The position numbers and the translations under genes were made by a program. Of a stretch of DNA of 7,370 nucleotides, positions 1 through 7,330 are shown piece after piece; within the stretch, counting starts at the first letter, position 1; each line of letters begins with the position of its first letter. Source of the stretch: Anaerolineae bacterium (GTDB lineage Bacteria > Chloroflexota > Anaerolineae > J102); assembly GCA_026985975.1 (NCBI GenBank), contig JALSPL010000416.1, positions 1-7,370 on the forward strand, in the 5' to 3' direction. A model generated the notes under the pieces. That model was not told where the DNA came from. It saw nothing but the letters and a program-made list of their open reading frames with translations, and made no database searches.

Positions 1-638
1 GTTTCCTGGGTGGTGAAGGTCTTGGATGCGATGAGGAAGAGAGTGGTTTCGGGATCGACCCTGGCCAGGGTTTCGGCGATGTCCGTTCCGTCCACATTGG
101 AGACGAAGTGGAAGCGCATATCAGGGTGCACATAGGGCGTCAGCGCCCGCACCACCATCTTCGGCCCCAGGTCAGAGCCGCCGATGCCGATGTTGACCAC
201 GTCGGTGATGCGCTTGCCGGTAAAGCCCCGCCATGCGCCCGAGCGCACCCGGTCGCTGAAATATCGCATCTTGCCCAGCACCCGATTGACCTCGGACATC
301 ACATCCTCCCCATCCACAAGAATGGGCCGGTTGGAGCGATTGCGCAGAGCGATGTGCAGCACGGCCCGCTTTTCGGTGACATTGATCTTCTGTCCCGTGA
401 ACATGGCCTCGATGGCGTCGCTCAGCCGGGCCTGCCGGGCCAGATCGAACAGCAAGCCCATGGTCTCGGCGGTGATGCGGTTTTTGGAGTAGTCGAACAG
501 GATGTCGTCGAAGCGCAGGGAGAATTTTTCAAAGCGGCTGGGGTCCGCGGCGAAAAGGTCGCGCATGTGCACGTCCTTCATGACTTCGTAATGGGCTTGC
601 AGCGCTTTCCATGCGGGCGATTGGGTGAGTTCGGACAT
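1..638 (-). CDS. pgi: Glucose-6-phosphate isomerase, N-terminal part (cut by window edge)
   Basis: Interconverts glucose 6-phosphate and fructose 6-phosphate in glycolysis and gluconeogenesis in the cytosol. The visible 212 residues read through without a stop to the window edge. They carry the family blocks EKRAVLHIALRNRSN (residues 89-103), the glycine-rich IGIGGSDLGP (150-159), SNVDGTDI (180-187) and the phosphate-binding SKTFTTQE (205-212, ending at the edge). The long N-terminal helical region before the first block matches the large (about 550-residue) bacterial and eukaryotic type rather than the short archaeal or Bacillus type, so more than half of the protein is missing from view. 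ATG at 638 is preferred over the in-frame ATG at 644, because AAGAGG sits 7 bases before 638 but only 1 base before 644. The gene lies behind the terminator of the transporter operon and shares its strand. I could not find a convincing promoter in the 117 bases between them. Confidence 0.95.
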   Translation of the reverse strand, partial: MSELTQSPAWKALQAHYEVMKDVHMRDLFAADPSRFEKFSLRFDDILFDYSKNRITAETMGLLFDLARQARLSDAIEAMFTGQKINVTEKRAVLHIALRNRSNRPILVDGEDVMSEVNRVLGKMRYFSDRVRSGAWRGFTGKRITDVVNIGIGGSDLGPKMVVRALTPYVHPDMRFHFVSNVDGTDIAETLARVDPETTLFLIASKTFTTQE

Positions 639-645
639 GATCATG

Positions 646-651
646 CCTCTT
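646..651 (-). promoter_or_regulatory. Ribosome binding site of pgi (decides the start)
   Basis: AAGAGG on the minus strand, 7 bases before the ATG at 638. A second in-frame ATG at 644 would leave only a 1-base spacer, so this site argues for the shorter protein beginning MSELTQSP. Confidence 0.6.
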
Positions 652-761
652 GAGATCGTAATTTTGTGAGATTTTTGCAGTGACGTGACGCTTTTATGAG
701 GCGTAAGGCGTGATGTGCGGGGGCATCGCGTTTTACGCGTTGGCGGATCGTTCGTTGCATG

Positions 762-809
762 AAAAAACGGACTCGTAAGTCATACTCAAGTATGACCCCA
801 AGTCCGTTT
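762..809 (-). terminator. Rho-independent terminator of the transporter operon
   Basis: Read on the minus strand, a 9-bp perfect outer stem (AAACGGACT at 801-809 pairs with AGTCCGTTT at 765-773) encloses a second perfect 7-bp stem (TCATACT/AGTATGA, 780-786 with 789-795). The two are separated by a small asymmetric internal loop. The outer stem runs straight into six U (762-767, partly shared with the stem). It begins 41 bases after the livF stop codon and before pgi, so it should end the operon transcript and insulate pgi. The outer stem also has an A run on its other side, so weak bidirectional function is possible, but no plus-strand gene needs it. Confidence 0.8.
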
Positions 810-849
810 CCCGTCAAGTCATCAGACTCTGGACTTTCGACCGCAAGGT

Positions 850-1559
850 TCAAATGCCCAGGTAGGCCCGACGCACTTCCTCGTTATTCTCAACTTCTTT
901 GGAAGGCCCGTGCAGTTCGACTTTACCCTCGCTGAAGACATAGGCGTAGTCGCTGACCTTGAGGGCCATGCGCACATTCTGCTCCACCAGCAGGATGGTG
1001 ATGCCCTCGTCCCGCAAACGGCGCAGGGACATGAACAGGTCCAGGGTCAGCACCGGCGCCAGGCCCAGGGAGAGCTCGTCGATCATGAGCACGATGGGCT
1101 CGGACATGATGCCGCGGGCCACGGCCAGCATCTGTTGCTCGCCGCCGCTCATGGTGCCCGCTTTCTGATCCGCCCGCTCTTTCAGCCGCGGAAAAATGTC
1201 GAAGACTTTTTCCAGATTCTGAGCGATGTGGGCTCGCGCTCGCTTGGGCGTGGCTCCCATCTCCAAATTCTCTCTCACGGTCATGTCGGTGAAAAGCTGG
1301 CGGCCTTCGGGAACCATGATCAAGCCCATGTCGGCTTTGGTGTAGGGCGGCAGCTTGCTCACATCCTTGCCCTGGAAGAACACCTGCCCATCCCAGGGTT
1401 TGATCTGCCCCACGATGGTGCGCAGCAGGGTGGTTTTGCCGGAGCCGTTGGCCCCCACCAGGGTGGTGAGCTGGCCCTCTTCCAGTTCAAGGCTGGCCCC
1501 CCACAGGATTTGCAGATCGCCGTAGCCTGAGGTGACGTTTTGCACTTCCAGTATTGCCA

Positions 1560-1560
<1 letters not shown>
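850..1560 (-). CDS. livF: Branched-chain amino acid-type ABC transporter, ATP-binding protein LivF
   Basis: One of the two cytoplasmic ATPases that power the importer by ATP hydrolysis. The 236 residues are the normal length for LivF. Visible motifs: Walker A GANGSGKTT (36-44), the LivF-typical VPEGRQLFTDMTVRENL (83-99), ABC signature MSGGEQQMLAVARG (137-150), and Walker B VLMIDE with catalytic Glu162 followed by the D-loop region LSLGLAP. The switch region reads LVEQN (191-195): Gln stands where most ABC ATPases have His, which is usual in LivF. The C-terminus RRAYLGI is also typical. The start ATG overlaps the livG stop as TAATG, and AGGAGG lies 10 bases upstream. It is the last gene of the operon, followed by the terminator at 762-809. 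The substrate cannot be told from this subunit. Confidence 0.93.
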
Positions 1561-2311
<751 letters not shown>

Positions 2312-2315
<4 letters not shown>

Positions 2316-3283
2316 TCGAATATCCTCCGTAGCTTAGCCGAACGAGCCCGAAGCCAACCAATGACGCCGGTGGGCACAAAGAGGACGATGAGCAGCAACA
2401 TGACGCCCGCCACCACCAATTGATAATTCTTGAAGAGAGGCGATGTCAGCAATGTTTTGCGCAGCCATTGATAAACGCCGCCGCCAAAGATAGGCCCCAG
2501 CACCGTGCCAGCGCCGCCCAGCATGATCATCACGATCCACTCGATGGAAAAATGCAGGCGGAAAGCGTCGCCCGGTTCGATGTTGCCGTTCTTGAAGAAG
2601 AAAAGCACGCCGATGATGCCCGGGAACACGGCGGAAAGCACATAGGCCCAGGTCTTGGCCCGGGGAGTGATCACGCCCATCACCTCAGCCGCGTCTTCAT
2701 CTTCGCGGATAGCCATCAGTCCCAGACCGAATTTCGACGTCTTGATGAAATAGCTTACCACCACCACGATAATGGCCAGGATCACCATGCTCCAGTAGAT
2801 CATCCACAGGGATTGCATGGGACCGCCGTAGCGCTTGTACTCGGAGAAGTGCATCTCCATGCCCACGGGCCCGCCCAGGAAATCAAGGTTGACCACCAGC
2901 GCCTTCATGGCTTCCAGGATGCCGATGGTGGCCAGGGCGAAGTAAGCGCCCCGCAGCCGCAATACGGCCAGGCCCAACAGCCAGGCGATGAGGGCCGCTA
3001 TGAGGCCGCCCAGCAGCGCTGCCGGCAGGATGTGCCATCCTAACACGGTGATAGCCCAGAAGCCGGCGTAGCCGCCGATGCCGAAGAAGACGATATGACC
3101 GAAGCTGACGTAACCGGTGTAGCCCAGGATGATGTTCAGGCTGGAGGCCAGGGCCATGGACATGATCAGGGTGAACATGGCCTCGCGGCTGCTGGCGCTG
3201 TTGCCGCTGAGCAATGGCCAGATGGCCAAAACGATGATGATTGCAATAGGGATAAGCAGTCCGGGTTTGAATAGTCTTTTCAT
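2312..3283 (-). CDS. livM: Branched-chain amino acid-type ABC transporter, permease LivM
   Basis: Inner-membrane permease that forms the translocation path together with LivH. The 323 residues fit LivM. The sequence is highly hydrophobic, with about nine candidate membrane segments, the first at residues 9-26. Family motifs are GYTGYVSFGHIVFFGIGGY (54-72), LRLRGAYFALATIGI (108-122), the cytoplasmic coupling loop AIREDEDAAEVMGV (191-204, the EAA-like contact with the ATPases) and LGGAGTVLGPIFGG (255-268). The start codon overlaps the livH stop as ATGA. The only Shine-Dalgarno-like sequence before it is a weak G-rich stretch (GGGGGCGAAAG), so translation probably depends on coupling to livH. 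Confidence 0.93.
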
Positions 3284-4140
3284 TCTTTCGCCCCCAAAAT
3301 GCCTTGCGGGCGCACCAACAGGATCAAGACGAAGAGCACGTACTCGATCACGGGCACCCAGGTGGTTTTCATAAAGACCGGCACAATGCCTTCAATCAGG
3401 CCCAAGATCAGGCCGCCGAGAAGCGCTCCCAGGGGATTGCCGAGGCCGCCCAACACCACGATGACAAAGCTCTTGAGCTCATAAGAGCCGCCCGCCAAAA
3501 TGTTGATGGGCAAAATCGTGGCGATGAGCCCGCCCGCCACCGTGGCCAGCATCACGCCGACGCCAAAGGCCAGGGCCAGGATGCGGGTGGAAGGAATGCC
3601 CATGAGCTCGGCCGAGATGCGATTGTTGGCCACCGCCCGGATGTATTTGCCCGGCCGGGTGCGATAGAGGAAAATGTAGAGCAGAGCGGTGGTCAGCAAA
3701 GCAACCAGAGATGCAGCTATGCGGGCTCCGGGCGCCCGAAAGAACCCCAAATCCATTGTGCCCATACTGTAATCCACGTTGTAAGAAGAGGTGGAGAGCA
3801 TGGCCGTGCCGATGCCGATAATGATCATATTCACCGAAAAGGTGGATAGCAGGCTCGAAAGCGGCGGTGCATCGATAACCCGGTTGACTGCGATGAAATA
3901 GATGACCACGCCCAGCAGCAACCCAATGACGGCGACGATGGCCACCGCCAAAAAGGGGTTCAGCCCCAGAAAGGTGAACAGCAGATACACCCCAAACATG
4001 CCCAGGGCGATGAGCGGGCCATGCGCCAGGTTGATGACATCCATGACGCCGAAGATCAGGGTCAGGCCCATAGCGGCCAGGCCGTAGATGACGCCGATGA
4101 GCAGCCCGTCGATGGCGGAAGTAAACAGGACGTCTCCCAT
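3280..4140 (-). CDS. livH: Branched-chain amino acid-type ABC transporter, permease LivH
   Basis: Inner-membrane permease partner of LivM. The 286 residues are the usual length and about eight hydrophobic segments are visible. Family motifs: GLTLIFGVMDVINLAHG (25-41) near the N-terminus, the coupling loop AVANNRISAELMGI (169-182) that contacts the ATPases, LGGLGNPLGALLGG (230-243), and the C-terminal VRPQGILG. The start is well supported by AAAGGAGG ending 5 bases before the ATG. It follows the binding-protein gene after 99 bases that carry a hairpin, and it is the first of four overlapping genes (livH-livM-livG-livF). Confidence 0.94.
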   Translation of the reverse strand: MGDVLFTSAIDGLLIGVIYGLAAMGLTLIFGVMDVINLAHGPLIALGMFGVYLLFTFLGLNPFLAVAIVAVIGLLLGVVIYFIAVNRVIDAPPLSSLLSTFSVNMIIIGIGTAMLSTSSYNVDYSMGTMDLGFFRAPGARIAASLVALLTTALLYIFLYRTRPGKYIRAVANNRISAELMGIPSTRILALAFGVGVMLATVAGGLIATILPINILAGGSYELKSFVIVVLGGLGNPLGALLGGLILGLIEGIVPVFMKTTWVPVIEYVLFVLILLVRPQGILGAKE

Positions 4141-4182
4141 AGAATCCTCCTTTGAATGAATGGGTCGAGACCGAGGTGAACA

Positions 4183-4210
4183 GCGGCCGGAGCAAAGCCG
4201 CCCCGGCCGC
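4183..4210 (-). promoter_or_regulatory. Intercistronic GC-rich hairpin between binding-protein gene and livH
   Basis: A perfect 8-bp inverted repeat (GCGGCCGG at 4183-4190 with CCGGCCGC at 4203-4210) closes a 12-base loop in the 99-base gap between the lipoprotein stop and the livH start. No U tract follows it in the direction of transcription, so it is not a standard intrinsic terminator. Such a structure can protect the upstream mRNA segment from 3' exonucleases or cause partial read-through. Either would make binding protein in excess over permease, a common need for ABC importers. The regulatory role is inferred. Confidence 0.55.
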
Positions 4211-4239
4211 CATCACTCAGCCTTTGTGGGCATGGAGGA

Positions 4240-5592
4240 TCAATGAATGGGATAGATGGGCTTGGCCGTGGCGCCCGCTTCGGGCCACACCACCTGTTTC
4301 ACCAGCTTGTCGCCTTCTTTCTGCCACTGGATGAGGATCATGTCGTGGCCGACCTGCAGACCATGAGCATCCGCCGAGGTGTCGAATTTGATGTGGCCGA
4401 AGAAGATCATCATATCGGTAGCGTCCAGGGCCTTCAGCACAGCGTCCTTTTCAACCGTGCCCGCGGTCTCGATGGCCTTCTGCAGGATCAAGCCCGCAGC
4501 GTAGCCGCCCGCCACATGATAGGAGGGATCCTCGCCGTCATGCGCAGCCTGATAGGCCTTGGTAAATGACTCGCCCGTGGGACCGAACCATTCCAGTCCC
4601 GCCGCTTTGGCGGATTCGGGGGTGTACTTGGCCGCTGGCTCCCACTGACTGGGACCGGTCACGCCCACCGCAGCATCGCCCAGTTCGGCGAAGGTGGGTT
4701 CGGGCGGAGCCACCAGCAGGGAGATGAACTTGACCTTGGTTCCCTTTTCATACAACTGACGGGCGAAAGTGCTACCATCCTGGAAGTGACCGCCGCCGAG
4801 AATGGCGTCGGGCGCGGCCGCCTCGATCTTGTTGATGATGGCGTTGAAGTCCTTGGTGTCGGGGTCATAGCCCTCGAACAGCACCACATCCAGCCCTTTA
4901 TCCTCGGCATAGGCCTTGGCCGCCTCGTTCACGCCCGTGGCGAACTTGGAATTCTCATACACAAACGCCACCTTCTTGGCGTTGGAATCCAGATTCATCA
5001 GCAGGTCGATGGCGCCGGTGAGATAACGGCTGGCCGGGGTGTAGGCCTGATAGACCACGGTGTAACCCTGCTTGTAGGTGGCGTCCGAGGCCGCGCCGGT
5101 GGTGATCATGGGGATGCCGTACTGTTCGGCGATGACGGCCGCAGCCGCAGTCAGACCGCTGGAGTAAGGGCTGATGAGAAAATCGGCCTTGTCATCGGTG
5201 GCCAGTTTGGTGTACAGCTCTTGCACCCGATCCTTGTTAGATTCATCGTCGTAGGACACCGCCTTGAATTTCACAACCGTTCCGTCGGCCAGCTTGACGC
5301 CCCCGGCCTTGTTCACATCATCCATCCACATCTGCAGGCCCGTTGTCTGGCGAGTGGAGGACACGTTGTACTTGCCCGTCTGCGAAGCAGTAAAGCCGAT
5401 GACCACGGTCTTCTCCTTGGCTGCGGGCGCCTCTTCCTTGGGCGCTTCCGTGGCCTTGGGCTGTTCGGCCTTGGGGGCCTCGGTAGCTGCGGGCTGCTCC
5501 GCCTTGGGCGCTTCAGTAGCCTTCTGGCCGCCGCACGCCGCCAGCGTCAGCGCCAATACCAGCAATGCGACAAAAATCCATTTGCGAGACAT
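4240..5592 (-). CDS. Substrate-binding lipoprotein of the LivJ/LivK type (Peripla_BP_6 family)
   Basis: Captures the substrate outside the membrane and hands it to LivH-LivM. The 450 residues begin with a lipoprotein signal peptide: basic SRK, a hydrophobic stretch (5-17) and the lipobox LAAC with lipidated Cys20. Residues 21-60 form a disordered Ala/Glu/Pro/Lys linker made of three 11-residue repeats. The periplasmic-binding fold of the leucine-binding type starts near residue 62 (TVVIGFTASQTGKY). It continues through ISPYSSGLTAAAAVIAEQYGI, PMITTGAASD and KKVAFVYENSKFATG to the C-terminal GHIKFDTSADAHG. AGGAGG lies about 8 bases before the ATG, supporting this start. It is first in the operon, behind a long AT-rich regulatory region. 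Members of this family bind branched-chain amino acids but also amides, urea or aromatic acids, so the substrate is left open and no gene symbol is assigned. Confidence 0.92.
   Translation of the reverse strand: MSRKWIFVALLVLALTLAACGGQKATEAPKAEQPAATEAPKAEQPKATEAPKEEAPAAKEKTVVIGFTASQTGKYNVSSTRQTTGLQMWMDDVNKAGGVKLADGTVVKFKAVSYDDESNKDRVQELYTKLATDDKADFLISPYSSGLTAAAAVIAEQYGIPMITTGAASDATYKQGYTVVYQAYTPASRYLTGAIDLLMNLDSNAKKVAFVYENSKFATGVNEAAKAYAEDKGLDVVLFEGYDPDTKDFNAIINKIEAAAPDAILGGGHFQDGSTFARQLYEKGTKVKFISLLVAPPEPTFAELGDAAVGVTGPSQWEPAAKYTPESAKAAGLEWFGPTGESFTKAYQAAHDGEDPSYHVAGGYAAGLILQKAIETAGTVEKDAVLKALDATDMMIFFGHIKFDTSADAHGLQVGHDMILIQWQKEGDKLVKQVVWPEAGATAKPIYPIH
5422..5520 (-). repeat. Three 33-bp tandem repeats encoding the lipoprotein linker
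   Basis: Codons 25-57 of the binding lipoprotein are three in-frame 33-bp units encoding ATEAPKAEQPA, ATEAPKAEQPK and ATEAPKEEAPA. The first two differ by one residue and the third is more diverged. The segment sits between the lipidated Cys20 and the folded domain, so it probably acts as a flexible tether holding the binding domain off the membrane. Being a multiple of three, gain or loss of units would keep the frame. Confidence 0.85.
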
Positions 5593-5636
5593 GTCATACT
5601 CCTCCTTTGGAGAATGAGAATGGAAAGAAATATACA

Positions 5637-5667
5637 GTTATATGTTCAGTTTACCCTTTTCTTGCAA
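5637..5667 (-). promoter_or_regulatory. Candidate promoter of the transporter operon
   Basis: On the minus strand TTGCAA (5662-5667) is followed after 19 bases by TATAAC (5637-5642), resembling -35 and -10 boxes about 45 bases before the lipoprotein start. The spacer is longer than the usual 17, so this is only a candidate. Other AT-rich hexamers nearby, such as TATATT within 5691-5700, could serve instead. Confidence 0.25.
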
Positions 5668-5676
5668 ACAGGAGAT

Positions 5677-5721
5677 AAAAAAAACATCGAGAATATAAAA
5701 AAATCATAAACAAACGAAAAA
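5677..5721 (-). promoter_or_regulatory. Spaced A-tracts (T-tracts in transcription sense) upstream of the operon
   Basis: Runs of eight A (5677-5684), seven A (5697-5703) and five A (5717-5721) on the plus strand have centres about 19-20 bp apart, with shorter A runs between them. This is near two helical turns and suggests intrinsically bent DNA or an UP-element-like stretch between the candidate promoter and the TGTAA array. The rest of the operon is clearly more GC-rich, so the contrast is marked. Function is inferred. Confidence 0.4.
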
Positions 5722-5772
5722 CAACACACTTATGGCGACGTCTGTCGCATTTCGACCGCATACAGCATCCTT

Positions 5773-5841
5773 TGTAATTTTTCTGTAACCTTTTGGGCAA
5801 TGCCTGTAACGCCTTTGTAAGACCAGAGCATTACGCTGTAA
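5773..5841 (-). promoter_or_regulatory. Phased array of five TGTAA/TTACA direct repeats, probable regulator binding site
   Basis: TGTAA occurs on the plus strand starting at 5773, 5784, 5805, 5816 and 5837, giving steps of 11, 21, 11 and 21 bp, i.e. one and two helical turns. Three copies extend to CTGTAAC (5783-5789, 5804-5810, 5836-5842), and two share CCTTTGTAA (5769-5777, 5812-5820). In the direction of the transporter operon the unit is TTACA. Pairs of direct repeats 11 bp apart are the typical site layout of OmpR/PhoB-type response regulators, and Bacillus PhoP uses a similar TT-ACA hexamer. The regulator itself is not in the window. The array ends about 180 bp before the lipoprotein start, consistent with an activator site. 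The fifth copy lies at the proposed left end of the insertion sequence and might belong to it instead. Confidence 0.55.
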
Positions 5842-5848
5842 CCATCTT
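5837..5848 (+). repeat. Putative left terminal inverted repeat of the IS
   Basis: TGTAACCATCTT pairs with the right-hand copy at 7331-7342 with one mismatch; similarity stops abruptly after 12 bases. It overlaps the fifth unit of the TGTAA array, so the match may be partly fortuitous. Confidence 0.4.
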
Positions 5849-5973
5849 TCCCGCAACCATTCTCTGTATAAAATGGAGCCCCCATGCGCAGTCGCCGCTC
5901 AGCCACCTCTCTTGTTTCTCAATCTTCTTTGCTTCATCTGCTGGCCCTGTTGCCCTTAGTAAGCGTCTATAAA

Positions 5974-6960
5974 TTACTTCCCTTTCTTTCTGGGACGAAT
6001 CGTATAGTTCCAGGCAGGGCAAGTGGCATGTTTTTCAATCAGTAACGACGCCATCTCTTTATCAGTGACAGAGAGTCCTTTCTCATACGTTTTTTCGACC
6101 ATTGTGGCCTTGACGCATAGGCCCGTTTGCGTTGTCGTGGTGCGAACAGCATCTACAAGCACCTCGAAGGAAGTCAAAGGCGTTCCCGCCCAGGTGCGGC
6201 TTATTTGCGAGAAGAGACGATGCTCGATAGGATTCCATTTCGATGCACCAGGAGGATAATGACAAACGGTGACGGTCAATCCGAACTGATCGGCAAATCG
6301 TTCTTGTAGCTGTTGTTTCCAACGACGAGATCGGTAACCATTGCTGCCGCCGCCATCGGCAAGGATAAGCAATTCCGGCGCTTCAGGATAGCGCTCCTGT
6401 CCGAACTCTTGCCACCACCAAAGAATAGCCTCCACTGCGAATTCGGGCGTGTCTGCAGATTGTCCCACGGCCACATAGCCAAGGTTATTTTGAATGTCAT
6501 AAATGCCATAAGGAACCGCTCTGCCTTCAGCATAGCTGGGAAAATCATGCGTGTTCACGGCAACAGCTTCCTGCCGCCACTGCTGGCCTCGTTGATAAAA
6601 AGGCCCTATCAGCTCCTTCTTTTTGGTGTCCACGCTGATCACAGGCCATCCGGCCTGTTGAAAAGCCTCTTTTTGCGCCTGCAGATACCGGAATTGTTTG
6701 TCTCGGTCTGGATGTGGCTTCGGATGCAGTCGTTTCACATTGCTCCGAGGCCGAATTTTCTCCTTGTGCAAAAGTCGTCGGATGGTCTCGCGGCTTACGC
6801 TAATCTCCATCCGTTCCGCCAGCTCTTCCTGTATCTTGCTCAGGCTTTGACGTAACCAGCGGTTATCACCTTGCGGTTCTCCAGCTATATCTGGCTCTAT
6901 CAACGCTATCAACTTCTCTTCAATCTCAGGCTCTTTTTTGAATGCGCGGTCGCCCTGCAC
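5974..6960 (-). CDS. ISAzo13-family transposase, catalytic part (downstream frame)
   Basis: Carries the RNase H-like DDE domain that cuts and joins DNA at the IS ends. Residue numbers are counted from the GTG at 6960. First catalytic Asp111 is in PVISVDTKKKELIGPF, second Asp202 in LLILADGGGSNGYRSR, and Glu246 in HYPPGASKWNPIEHRLF; all three are intact. The C-terminus ends with the family-typical WNYTIRPR followed by basic KKGK. Residues 13-80 form the helical DNA-binding segment leading into the catalytic core. The frame has no credible start of its own: the GTG has no good ribosome site, and homology to the family runs straight on from the upstream frame. It overlaps the upstream frame by 35 bases and is best read as the second half of one gene, displaced by +1. 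Whether active protein is made depends on frameshifting or transcript slippage. Confidence 0.85.
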   Translation of the reverse strand: MQGDRAFKKEPEIEEKLIALIEPDIAGEPQGDNRWLRQSLSKIQEELAERMEISVSRETIRRLLHKEKIRPRSNVKRLHPKPHPDRDKQFRYLQAQKEAFQQAGWPVISVDTKKKELIGPFYQRGQQWRQEAVAVNTHDFPSYAEGRAVPYGIYDIQNNLGYVAVGQSADTPEFAVEAILWWWQEFGQERYPEAPELLILADGGGSNGYRSRRWKQQLQERFADQFGLTVTVCHYPPGASKWNPIEHRLFSQISRTWAGTPLTSFEVLVDAVRTTTTQTGLCVKATMVEKTYEKGLSVTDKEMASLLIEKHATCPAWNYTIRPRKKGK

Positions 6961-7237
6961 CGGGCAAACGAACTCGCCCCTCAGGCCGACCTTCTAAATC
7001 TAGAGCTAGCTCTTCCTGCCCCTGCCGAATGGTCTTCTCCGATAATCCTGTGATCTGATGCACCAGCTTCACCCCGCCATAGCCATGACGGTTCGCTTCG
7101 ACTGCTGCATACCATCGTCGTTGCTGTTCATCCATTCGGCTCATCACCACATTAATCTGATGGTGAATCAGGATGGTACGTTCATTACCTCTCTGTTGGC
7201 ACATTGCACATTGGCATTGGTGGATCGATTGACTCAT
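6926..7237 (-). CDS. ISAzo13-family transposase, N-terminal part (upstream frame)
   Basis: 103 residues from the ATG at 7237. After a Cys-rich start (CQCAMC) the chain has DEQQRRWYAAVEANRHGYGG and VKLVHQITGLSEKTIRQG, a helix-turn-helix-like block typical of ISAzo13 transposase N-termini. It then reaches GRVRLPGAGRPRIQK and stops at TGA. In intact members this block continues into the part encoded in the next frame (PEIEEKLIALIEP). ATG at 7237 is preferred over the in-frame ATG at 7258, because AAGGGA lies 6 bases before the former and no ribosome site precedes the latter. Alone it could bind DNA but not catalyse transposition; in some IS families such short products act as inhibitors, but I cannot show that here. 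Confidence 0.75.
   Translation of the reverse strand: MSQSIHQCQCAMCQQRGNERTILIHHQINVVMSRMDEQQRRWYAAVEANRHGYGGVKLVHQITGLSEKTIRQGQEELALDLEGRPEGRVRLPGAGRPRIQKRA
6934..6939 (-). other. Homopolymer at the transposase frame junction
   Basis: Six A in the mRNA (T6 on the plus strand), lying 9 bases before the stop of the upstream frame. Reading CAA AAA AGA in the upstream frame must change to AAA AAA GAG in the downstream frame, a net +1 shift (skip one base, or slip by two). It is not a canonical -1 slippery heptamer in the upstream frame. Loss of a single A from the run would restore one continuous reading frame of about 420 codons. Confidence 0.65.
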
Positions 7238-7243
7238 GACATT

Positions 7244-7249
7244 TCCCTT
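7244..7249 (-). promoter_or_regulatory. Ribosome binding site of the transposase (decides the start)
   Basis: AAGGGA on the minus strand, 6 bases before the ATG at 7237. It supports the start MSQSIHQ over the in-frame ATG 21 bases further upstream. Confidence 0.5.
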
Positions 7250-7330
7250 ATAATGCATTCGATTGCATTGATTCAGTCAGAATAGCCTCTCTCCTGATGA
7301 TTTGCAAATTACTGGCTTCAGATCCTCATC

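Noticed and set aside
108..653. 181-codon plus-strand open frame opposite pgi
   Set aside because: Antisense shadow of a clearly recognisable pgi; the His/Gly/Asp-rich composition is typical of reading GC-rich coding DNA on the wrong strand.
727..739. Inverted repeat CGCG-ttta-CGCG type upstream of pgi
   Set aside because: Four-base arms around an AT core are expected by chance in this sequence; no promoter boxes lie at a fitting distance.
641..853. 70-codon minus-strand open frame between livF and pgi
   Set aside because: It runs through the strong terminator hairpin, overlaps the pgi start, has no ribosome site, and its Arg/His-rich product resembles no family I know.
910..1530. 206-codon plus-strand open frame opposite livF
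   Set aside because: Long only because livF is GC-rich; low-complexity His/Gln/Gly-rich product with no motif, fully inside a conserved gene.
3479..4216. 245-codon minus-strand frame overlapping livH
   Set aside because: Same strand but shifted frame of livH; product is Arg/His/Gly-rich with no membrane segments, while livH shows full family motifs and a good ribosome site.
4786..5709. 307-codon plus-strand open frame opposite the binding-protein gene
   Set aside because: Its C-terminal part is the antisense of the lipoprotein linker repeats (Gly/Leu-rich repeats), and the opposite strand has signal peptide, lipobox and family motifs.
5735..5748. Short inverted repeat GCGAC-gtct-GTCGC in the operon upstream region
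   Set aside because: Only 5 bp per arm; could be an operator half-site pair but is too short to call next to the much stronger TGTAA array.
5831..6022. 63-codon minus-strand frame after the transposase
   Set aside because: Mostly overlaps the transposase 3' end and the proposed IS end, with no ribosome site or recognisable motif.
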